Assembly: GCA_945834545.1 (NCBI GenBank)
Contig: CAMAHO010000053.1
Coordinates: 1 to 12,011, forward strand
DNA: 12,011 nt
Direction of reading: 5' to 3'
Source of the DNA: an uncultured Lachnospiraceae bacterium
Lineage (GTDB): Bacteria; Bacillota; Clostridia; Lachnospirales; Lachnospiraceae
Part shown: positions 6,808-12,011 of the stretch, piece after piece
How positions within the stretch are numbered: the stretch's first letter is position 1
How the letters are laid out: each line of letters begins with the position of its first letter
The notes under the pieces: generated by a model
The model's database searches: none
What the model saw: the letters and a program-made list of their open reading frames with translations, nothing else
What the model was told of the DNA's origin: nothing
Made by a program: the position numbers and the translations under genes

Positions 6808-7584
6808 CTAAAAAAGTGCCAAAGCATTACGAATTCCGTCTTTTTTCACATCCGTGGTAATGTAATCCGCAATCTCTTTCACCGTATCCACGGCGTTTCC
6901 CATAGCGATAGCCATGCCTGCCCATTCCAGCATAGTCAAATCGTTGTTGCTGTCCCCAATGGCTACCGTATCCTTTCTGTCCACTCCCAGATACTCCGTC
7001 AAAAATTGCATGCCGGAGGCCTTGGAATACCCCACGGGAACCACCTCGAAGTAGCCGTTGCCTCTGTCAATGGCCCATAGCAAGCCGGGAACCTCCGCTA
7101 AGAAGGCATCGATTACCTCCCTGCTGCCGGCATAACAGAAAAACTTGTCAAAGGCGCCCACCGCCTCCTCCAGAGTACCAAAGCCCTTTCCCAAAAAGGT
7201 CTTGGCATACCTCTGAAATTCCGGATGATACATAGCCTCTATGTCCTTGTGATAGCAGTTATGAGTTCCCTCTAGAATCGCGTCAATCTTATGCTTTTCC
7301 AGGGCCTCGATTACCCGCATTCCGTCTGTTTCAGAAAGAGTTGTCTGCAACAACACCTCTCCCTTGTAGGTAACCCGCGTGCCACAGCCCAACAGATACC
7401 CGTCAAAGGGCACCTGGTCCTGCAGCCAGTCTCCCACCAGGGACTCACATCTGCCCGTATTGACCACACAGATATGTCCCTTCTTTTGTGCCTCCACGAT
7501 GGCATCCCTTGCGCTTTGAGGCACGTTATGGTCGTGCTCTGCAATGAGAGTCCCGTCAATATCGAAAAAAATCAGCTTACTCAC
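6808..7584 (-). CDS. Cof-type HAD-IIB family hydrolase
   Basis: 258 residues, typical of the Cof/YidA type of haloacid dehalogenase-like phosphatases with a C2 cap. Motif I is FFDIDGT with nucleophile D8 and acid/base D10; motif II is NTGR (T43); the motif III lysine is probably K188 in YSKASG; motif IV is GDSNND at 210-215. The region of about 80-185 forms the cap that sets substrate range. These enzymes dephosphorylate sugar phosphates, flavin nucleotides or similar small molecules, and the substrate cannot be read from sequence. The start is a GTG at 7584 overlapping the last 8 bases of mtaB; AAGGAG lies 10 bases upstream, somewhat long but acceptable, and the MSKLIFFDIDGT start is normal for the family. 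It is cotranscribed with mtaB. Confidence 0.92.
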   Translation of the reverse strand: MSKLIFFDIDGTLIAEHDHNVPQSARDAIVEAQKKGHICVVNTGRCESLVGDWLQDQVPFDGYLLGCGTRVTYKGEVLLQTTLSETDGMRVIEALEKHKIDAILEGTHNCYHKDIEAMYHPEFQRYAKTFLGKGFGTLEEAVGAFDKFFCYAGSREVIDAFLAEVPGLLWAIDRGNGYFEVVPVGYSKASGMQFLTEYLGVDRKDTVAIGDSNNDLTMLEWAGMAIAMGNAVDTVKEIADYITTDVKKDGIRNALALF

Positions 7585-8932
7585 CTAGTAAAATCTCCTT
7601 GTTTAAAAACTTCTGTACCTTTGTCTGAATGATTTCTCCGGCTGCATACTTTCCCCCGGGAACGGCCACCAATACATAGTCCATGGTGTGTCCAACAAGG
7701 TACTCTTGTCCCTCTATCTCCTTGCTTTCCTCCAACAGGATCTCTGCCCACCGGCCCACATACTTTTGTCGGTATCTGTAGGACTGTTCCTCTGTCATAC
7801 TTAAGAGAACCTCACTGCGCTCACTCTTTTGTTTCTCCGTAAGCTGCCCTTCCATGCGGGCTGCCACGGTATCCGCCCGCTTGGAATACTTAAACACATG
7901 CATCTCATACAGGGAGATTTTCTCTAAGAATGCCACAGTCTCCTGAAATTCCTCCCGGGTCTCTCCCGGGAAGCCCACGATCACATCCGTTGTAATCGCC
8001 GGCTCTGCAAAGCCCTGTCGCAAAAGCTGTACACTTTCCTCAAACTGGGCTGTGGTATAGTGACGGTTCATTCTCTTTAGGGTAGCGTCACAGCCACTTT
8101 GCAGGGAAAGATGGAAATGAGGGCATAGATTGGGCAATACAGAAAGCCTGTCCACTACTTCCCTTGTGATGATGCGTGGCTCCAGAGAGCCCAGACGCAC
8201 CCGACAAAGCCCGGGAATAGCACAAACCTTTTCCACCAGGTCAATCAGATAGCTCTGACCCCGGTAAACGCCCTGTTCTTCAAAATCCACCCCGTAAGAG
8301 CTGATGTGGATTCCGGTGAGCACAACCTCCTTGTAGCCTCGCTGCACCAGGCCTGTAATCTCTGCCAGGATGTCCTCTGTTTTACGGCTGCGAACTCGTC
8401 CTCTGGCTAAGGGAATGGCACAATAGCTGCAGAATTGGTTACAGCCATCCTGAATCTTGATATAGGCTCTGGTATGGTCGGCCGTTTCCTGCAAGGTCAT
8501 TTCTTCATATTCCTTGTGTTGTGCAAGATCCAAAACCGTGGTACAATCCAAGGTTTTATCCGGATGCTGTGCAGGGCTCTGTCCTCTTTGTCTCAGATAT
8601 TCCTCCAGGATTTCCACAATGTCCTTCTTTTTGTCATTCCCAATACACAAATCGATGGCCTCATCCAGCTTGGACTGCTCCAAATGGGTCTGCACATAGC
8701 AGCCCACGGCCACCACAATTGCCTGCGGATTTCGCTTTTTTGCCTGGTGCAGCATTTGACGGCTTTTTCGGTCCGCAATATTGGTCACTGTACAGGTATT
8801 TACGATATAGATATCCGCTTTTTCGTGGAAGGGCACAACCTGATACCCCTTTTCCTGTAAAAGCTGTTGCATTATGTCCAATTCATAAGAATTCACCTTG
8901 CAACCTAGATTGTGAAATGCTACATATTTCAT
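7577..8932 (-). CDS. mtaB: tRNA N6-threonylcarbamoyladenosine methylthiotransferase MtaB
   Basis: 451 residues with the three domains of a radical-SAM methylthiotransferase. The N-terminal UPF0004 domain has cysteines C11 (LGCKVNSYE), C47 (NTCTVTN) and C78 (VGCYVQ) for one 4Fe-4S cluster. The radical-SAM core has C164-C168-C171 in CNQFCSYC for the second cluster, followed by GFPGET for SAM binding. A C-terminal TRAM RNA-binding domain covers roughly 385-447. The LGCKVN start and NTCTVTN motif point to MtaB (B. subtilis YqeV), which converts t6A to ms2t6A at position 37 of tRNAs reading ANN codons, rather than MiaB or RimO. The ATG at 8932 has only a modest RBS (GAAAGG about 8 bases away, within the palindrome AAAGGCCTTT). 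I found no convincing promoter in the 161-base gap to the divergent HPr-like gene. Confidence 0.95.
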   Translation of the reverse strand: MKYVAFHNLGCKVNSYELDIMQQLLQEKGYQVVPFHEKADIYIVNTCTVTNIADRKSRQMLHQAKKRNPQAIVVAVGCYVQTHLEQSKLDEAIDLCIGNDKKKDIVEILEEYLRQRGQSPAQHPDKTLDCTTVLDLAQHKEYEEMTLQETADHTRAYIKIQDGCNQFCSYCAIPLARGRVRSRKTEDILAEITGLVQRGYKEVVLTGIHISSYGVDFEEQGVYRGQSYLIDLVEKVCAIPGLCRVRLGSLEPRIITREVVDRLSVLPNLCPHFHLSLQSGCDATLKRMNRHYTTAQFEESVQLLRQGFAEPAITTDVIVGFPGETREEFQETVAFLEKISLYEMHVFKYSKRADTVAARMEGQLTEKQKSERSEVLLSMTEEQSYRYRQKYVGRWAEILLEESKEIEGQEYLVGHTMDYVLVAVPGGKYAAGEIIQTKVQKFLNKEILLGE

Positions 8933-9093
8933 AAAAAAGGCCTTTCTTTTCTATTGTTTTCTGACATCTTCCCCTGTTTTCTGTGCATTCTGTCTATCCT
9001 TTTCTCTGGCTCTTGTCACCTAATACTTCTTGACTTTTAAGGGTAATGTAAGTAATATGTTGACAGAAGGTATGAAAAAGGAGGTAATTAAAA
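8933..9093. other. Divergent intergenic region between mtaB and the HPr-like gene
   Basis: This 161-base gap separates the two divergent genes. The right half (9030-9093) holds the promoter and RBS of the HPr-like gene. The left half is pyrimidine-rich on the plus strand, so the mtaB leader is purine-rich. It contains TGTTTTCTG twice, at 8955-8963 and 8975-8983, exactly 20 bases apart, and the palindrome AAAGGCCTTT at the mtaB RBS. The best minus-strand promoter candidate (GTGACA, 17 bases, TAGACA) is weak, so the mtaB promoter remains unassigned. Confidence 0.4.
9030..9058 (+). promoter_or_regulatory. Promoter of the HPr-like gene
   Basis: A -35 box TTGACT (9030-9035) and a -10 box TAATAT (9053-9058) are separated by 17 bases. 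Transcription would start near 9065, leaving a leader of about 29 bases that contains the AAGGAGG RBS. A perfect TTGACA at 9060-9065 has no -10 box at a usable distance and is not used in this call. Confidence 0.55.
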
Positions 9094-9324
9094 ATGAAAA
9101 CAGTACAGATTTCTTTGAATTCTATTGATAAGGTTAAGTCCTTCGTAAACGATATCACAAAGTTTGATTATGATTTCGATTTGGTTTCCGGAAGATACGT
9201 TATCGACGCAAAGTCCATCATGGGTATTTTCAGTCTTGACTTATCTAAGCCTATCGACTTAAATATTCACGCAGAAGACGGCGCTGATGAAGTTCTTGAG
9301 GTTTTAAAGCCTTACTTGGTCTAA
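9094..9324 (+). CDS. HPr-fold protein lacking the active-site histidine
   Basis: 76 residues, close to HPr length (85-88) and resembling it in the second half: the regulatory-serine motif KSIMGIFSLDL at 40-50 matches the KSIMGVMSL of true HPr, with S41 in the place of Ser46. The first half lacks the LHARPA motif. Aligning FVNDITKF (17-24) with the HPr FVQTASKF helix places S10 where His15 should be and D12 where Arg17 should be; the only histidine, H59, is elsewhere. It therefore cannot be a normal phosphocarrier between PTS Enzyme I and EIIA. It might be phosphorylated on S41 by HPr kinase and act as a regulator, or be a fold-only relative; both are inference. It is a single-gene unit with its own promoter, an excellent AAGGAGG RBS and a strong terminator, and is the only plus-strand gene here. 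No PTS genes are nearby. Confidence 0.8.
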   Translation: MKTVQISLNSIDKVKSFVNDITKFDYDFDLVSGRYVIDAKSIMGIFSLDLSKPIDLNIHAEDGADEVLEVLKPYLV

Positions 9325-9365
9325 TCGAAAGCTTATACGAAGCTTCTTGCTTTTATTAGAATTCC

Positions 9366-9395
9366 AAACCCCGGACAGTTGTCCGGGGTTTCTTT
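9366..9395 (+). terminator. Intrinsic terminator after the HPr-like gene
   Basis: A perfect 11-base-pair stem (9366-9376 with 9381-9391, AAACCCCGGAC against GTCCGGGGTTT) closes a 4-base AGTT loop and runs into TTTCTTT. It is 42 bases past the stop. On the minus strand the stem is the same but is followed only by TTTGG, so it may stop thiI transcripts less well; the convergent arrangement makes a shared role likely. Confidence 0.85.
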
Positions 9396-9447
9396 ATGAC
9401 TCCATTTCTGATTTTTGTTCCCACCGCGGATTTGAAAAGGGTACTGA

Positions 9448-10626
9448 TTACTCCACAATAATCAGTTCTTCCGTGTCCAAAGCGGTCTTAACCAATTCCT
9501 CTATCTGCTCATCCAGATTATGCTCATGACGACGAATGATATTTACATTGGGTTTGGTTACCGGGTGCTTTGCCACAAAGATGGTACAGCAGTCCTCGAA
9601 GGGCAGGATAGAGGTTTCGTAGGAACCAATCTTCTTGGATACCTCCACTATCTCCTCCTTGTCAAAGCCAATCAACGGCCTGTACACAGGGAGCTCACAG
9701 ACCTCATTGGTAGCCATCAAGGACATCATGGTCTGGGACGCCACCTGCCCGATGCTCTCTCCCGTAATCAAGCCCAGGCATTCGGTCTCCTTGGCAATAT
9801 GCTCTGCAATCCTCATCATGTAACGTCGCATGATAATGGTAAGCTCCTCATGAGGACATTTCTCGTGAATGTAAAGCTGAATATCCGTAAAGTTGATGAC
9901 ATGCAGATAAATTGGTCCCGTGTATTCGGACACGATACGGGCCAAATCCACTACCTTCTGCTTCGCTCTCTCACTGGTATAGGGAGGCGCATGGAAATAT
10001 ACAGCATCTATTTTCACTCCTCGCTTGGCAATCATATAGCCCGCAACGGGAGAATCTATTCCTCCGGAAAGAAGTAACATGGCCTTGCCGCCGGTTCCTA
10101 CAGGCATACCGCCGGGGCCGGGAATTATGATAGAGTAAATATATATCTTCTCTCGAATTTCGATATTTAACATGACCTCAGGCTGATGCACATCCACCCT
10201 GGTATCCGGAAAGGCATTCAGGATGACTTCCCCCATGTCCATATTGATGGTCATGGAATCCTTGGGGTAATTTTTTCTGGCTCTTCTGGCATTAACCTTG
10301 AAGGTGAAGTGTTTCTCCGGATAGGTCTTCCCTAAATAATCGACAACGGTCTCGCAAAGCTTGTCAAAGCCCTCATCCTCCACGCAGACAACCGGACAGA
10401 TACCGGCTATGCCAAAAACTTTCTTTAGGTGCTCCACAACCTCTTCATAATCGTACTCTGTCAAGGCATCCACGAAAATTCTTCCCTGGGTCTTGTGAAT
10501 ATCAAAACGACCCTCACACTTCTTTAGAGCGTGCTTGATCTGATGAATCAGCATATCCTCAAACAGATAGCGATTCTTGCCCTTCACTCCGATTTCCGCA
10601 TATTTTATCAAAAAGGTCTTAAACAT
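9448..10626 (-). CDS. thiI: tRNA 4-thiouridine synthase ThiI
   Basis: 392 residues, the short form usual in Gram-positives. It has an N-terminal ferredoxin-like region (1-60), a THUMP RNA-binding domain (about 60-165) and a PP-loop ATP-pyrophosphatase domain with SGGIDSP at 187-193. ThiI adenylates U8 of tRNA and inserts sulfur from a cysteine desulfurase; in some bacteria it also supports thiamine thiazole synthesis. The rhodanese domain that carries the sulfur-relay cysteine in E. coli ThiI is absent. A DCC pair (345-347 in FEDCCTIF) is present, as in rhodanese-less homologues. Activity without the rhodanese domain is known for the Bacillus type, where a dedicated cysteine desulfurase is the neighbour, as here. 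The ATG at 10626 has GGAGG about 7 bases upstream. The gene lies 81 bases after the desulfurase with no terminator between them. Confidence 0.96.
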   Translation of the reverse strand: MFKTFLIKYAEIGVKGKNRYLFEDMLIHQIKHALKKCEGRFDIHKTQGRIFVDALTEYDYEEVVEHLKKVFGIAGICPVVCVEDEGFDKLCETVVDYLGKTYPEKHFTFKVNARRARKNYPKDSMTINMDMGEVILNAFPDTRVDVHQPEVMLNIEIREKIYIYSIIIPGPGGMPVGTGGKAMLLLSGGIDSPVAGYMIAKRGVKIDAVYFHAPPYTSERAKQKVVDLARIVSEYTGPIYLHVINFTDIQLYIHEKCPHEELTIIMRRYMMRIAEHIAKETECLGLITGESIGQVASQTMMSLMATNEVCELPVYRPLIGFDKEEIVEVSKKIGSYETSILPFEDCCTIFVAKHPVTKPNVNIIRRHEHNLDEQIEELVKTALDTEELIIVE

Positions 10627-10707
10627 TGATTTCCTCCGTTTTTCTTTTCCCCTTCGTTGTGTCTCTTCTGTGTCCGTCTCAGATGCTATCCAATAACCCG
10701 TGTTGTA

Positions 10708-11889
10708 CTAATGTCGGGTAAACCTACGCAACAGGGGAATTGTACCATACAACGCATCCAAAGTATAGTCTATTTCCTCCTTTGTGGTAAAGACGCTGAA
10801 ACTAAACCGCAAAGTAGACTCCAAAAGAGCCGGTTCCACCTTCATGGCTCTCAAGGTTGCCGAGGGCTGGGGCTTATGAGCCGAGCAGGCACTGCCGGCA
10901 GAAACATAAATTCCCTTTTCCTCCAGGGCATGCAGCAATACCTCGCTCCTCACTCCCGCAAAGGAGACACTGACAATATGAGGAGCTGTATTCCGAATAG
11001 CCGCCTCTAACCCGTTTGGATTCTCGGGAATTCCATTTATGACAACATTGTCAATTTTAGTGACTCCGTCCATAAAGTAAGACTTCAATTCATATAAGCG
11101 CTCCAGCTCATTTTCCAAATCGGCATACAGCAGATTTGCCGCCTTTGCCATACCCGCTATACCGGGCACATTCTCCGTGCCGGAGCGAACTCCCATCTGC
11201 TGCCCACCGCCATAAACGATAGGCATCAGTTTTGTTTTCTCAGCTACATACAACAAGCCCACCCCTTTGGGTCCGTGAATCTTATGTCCGCTGACAGAAA
11301 GCATATCGATATTCATTCTCTTGGGTAAGATTCGGGCCTTTCCAAAGCCCTGAACCGCATCCACATGAAAGAGGATTCTGGGGTTAAATCTCTTGATTAG
11401 GGCTCCTGCCTCAGCTATGGGCATCACTGCTCCCACTTCATTATTGGTGTGCATCATGGAAACCAAAATAGTGTCCGGGCGAAGACTCTTTGCCAAATCT
11501 TCAATTCGTATCCGACCGCTCCTGTCTACCGGCAGGTAGGTCACCTGAAAGCCCTTTTCCTCCAAATGCTTCATGGTCTGCAAAATTGCCGGGTGCTCCA
11601 CCTGGGTGGTAATCAGGTGTCTGCCCTGTCTGCTGTTTGCCATGGCCGCACCAATCAGAGCAAGGTTATCCGACTCCGTTCCTCCGGAAGTAAAAAATAA
11701 TTCCTTCTCCGCCACCTTCAACAGCTTGGCGAAGGTTTCCTTTGCCGTTCTAAGATACCCCTCTGCCTCCATTCCCTTCTTGTGAAGGCTGGAAGGATTG
11801 CCGTATCCGTCCAGCATGATCTCATGCATTAACTCCGCCACCTGAGGAAAGACCCTGGTGGTAGCAGAATTATCCAAATAAACTTCCAT
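10708..11889 (-). CDS. NifS/IscS-type cysteine desulfurase
   Basis: 393 residues, full length for a class I (NifS/IscS) cysteine desulfurase, a PLP enzyme that moves sulfur from L-cysteine to an enzyme persulfide. Visible features: LDNSATTRV at 5-13, the conserved H99 in QVEHPAI, the PLP-contacting D177 and Q180 in HVDAVQ, the Schiff-base lysine K203 in SGHKIHGPKG, RSGTENV at 235-241, and the catalytic cysteine C335 in SAGSACSAHK. Its place directly before thiI matches the B. subtilis nifZ-thiI pair, where the desulfurase serves ThiI, so tRNA 4-thiouridine formation is its probable main job. No IscU or Rrf2-type gene is in view, so a general Fe-S assembly role is not supported by the context. 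The ATG at 11889 has AAGGGA about 6 bases upstream. Confidence 0.95.
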   Translation of the reverse strand: MEVYLDNSATTRVFPQVAELMHEIMLDGYGNPSSLHKKGMEAEGYLRTAKETFAKLLKVAEKELFFTSGGTESDNLALIGAAMANSRQGRHLITTQVEHPAILQTMKHLEEKGFQVTYLPVDRSGRIRIEDLAKSLRPDTILVSMMHTNNEVGAVMPIAEAGALIKRFNPRILFHVDAVQGFGKARILPKRMNIDMLSVSGHKIHGPKGVGLLYVAEKTKLMPIVYGGGQQMGVRSGTENVPGIAGMAKAANLLYADLENELERLYELKSYFMDGVTKIDNVVINGIPENPNGLEAAIRNTAPHIVSVSFAGVRSEVLLHALEEKGIYVSAGSACSAHKPQPSATLRAMKVEPALLESTLRFSFSVFTTKEEIDYTLDALYGTIPLLRRFTRH

Positions 11890-11910
11890 ATCTGTCCCTT
11901 CTTACTATAT

Positions 11911-11959
11911 CTTCTGGTACACCTTCCGGTACACTCTCAAATATACCTTCCAAATATAC
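11911..11959 (-). repeat. Imperfect 12-13-base tandem repeats in the desulfurase leader
   Basis: Two 12-base units, CTTCTGGTACAC (11911-11922) and CTTCCGGTACAC (11923-11934), differ by one base. They are followed by two related 13-base units (11934-11946 and 11947-11959) that both end in CAAATATAC. In the transcript the first pair can fold into a hairpin: GUGUACC (11928-11934), a GGAA loop and GGUGUAC (11917-11923), 7 pairs including two G-U. The block lies between the promoter and the RBS. Confidence 0.55.
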
Positions 11960-11974
11960 CTATACTCTTACTTT

Positions 11975-12003
11975 ATTATATGCAAAAGGCAACAACCTGC
12001 CTA
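11975..12003 (-). promoter_or_regulatory. Promoter of the cysteine desulfurase-thiI operon
   Basis: The -10 box is a perfect TATAAT (11975-11980) and the -35 box is TAGGCA (11998-12003, four of six consensus bases), 17 bases apart. Transcription would begin near 11968, giving a leader of about 79 bases that contains the tandem repeats. Confidence 0.6.
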
Positions 12004-12011
12004 TTTCTGCT

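Noticed and set aside
8521..8934. Open frames of 61-141 codons on the plus strand antisense to the 5' part of mtaB
   Set aside because: They overlap the conserved N-terminal domain of mtaB, have no RBS-driven context and encode no recognisable motifs.
8936..8949. Palindrome AAAGGCCTTT beside a T run, resembling a terminator
   Set aside because: It has no loop and sits at the mtaB start codon; it would be too short to form a stable hairpin.
9060..9065. Perfect TTGACA -35 box upstream of the HPr-like gene
   Set aside because: At 17 bases downstream lies the RBS region with no acceptable -10 box, so the TTGACT/TAATAT pair was preferred.
9329..9345. AAGCTT-ATACG-AAGCTT inverted repeat just after the HPr-like stop
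   Set aside because: The 6-base stem is weak and the T-rich tail is interrupted. The much stronger hairpin at 9366-9395 explains termination.
10627..10707. Separate promoter or terminator between the desulfurase and thiI
   Set aside because: The 81-base gap shows neither a hairpin with T-tract nor a credible -35/-10 pair, so cotranscription is the simpler reading.

Overview
The window looks like core chromosome of a Gram-positive anaerobe of the class Clostridia, most likely the family Lachnospiraceae. The evidence is gene content and order: an ireB-ruvX-DUF1292-RNase J-ylbF-'mltG'-trmR-U32 cluster, which is an expanded version of the Bacillus subtilis yrzL-yrrK-yrzB-yrrL-yrrM-yrrO segment. 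Strong AGGAGG-type ribosome binding sites, frequent TTG/GTG starts and a ThiI without a rhodanese domain agree with this. No mobile element, CRISPR array, rRNA or tRNA gene is visible. The family assignment is inference; I cannot name a species.

Layout from right to left. (1) 11975-9448, minus strand: a promoter with a perfect TATAAT box and a leader carrying short tandem repeats, then a NifS/IscS-type cysteine desulfurase and thiI. This is the sulfur-transfer pair for 4-thiouridine in tRNA. (2) 9030-9395, plus strand: a single-gene unit with promoter, strong RBS, a small HPr-fold protein that lacks the phosphorylatable active-site histidine, and a strong intrinsic terminator. It converges on thiI. 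(3) 8932-6808, minus strand: mtaB (tRNA ms2t6A37 methylthiotransferase) overlapping a Cof-type HAD phosphatase by 8 bases. (4) 6795-1, minus strand: a good sigma-A-type promoter drives ireB, ruvX, a DUF1292 gene, RNase J, a YlbF-family gene, a short YceG/MltG-like gene, a YrrM/TrmR-type O-methyltransferase, a U32 family (TrhP-like) gene and a polytopic membrane protein. Gaps are 1-36 bases, and several ribosome binding sites lie inside the preceding gene, so this is one operon with likely translational coupling.

Functionally the window is dominated by RNA metabolism. It holds four tRNA-modification enzymes (ThiI, MtaB, TrmR-like, TrhP-like), the sulfur donor, the exo/endoribonuclease RNase J and a possible RNase accessory protein (YlbF family). 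Signalling (IreB, a target of PASTA Ser/Thr kinases) and cell-envelope functions (YceG-like protein, last membrane protein) share the long operon. There is no gene-free stretch above 300 bases; the longest gaps are 161 bases (8933-9093), 123 bases (9325-9447) and the right end (11890-12011).

Most of the window is well-conserved housekeeping DNA and I do not see a clearly new system. The points most worth a second look are the histidine-less HPr-like protein, the MltG-like protein without a catalytic domain, the YlbF gene placed next to RNase J, the repeat-containing leader of the cysteine desulfurase, and the unassigned membrane protein closing the operon.
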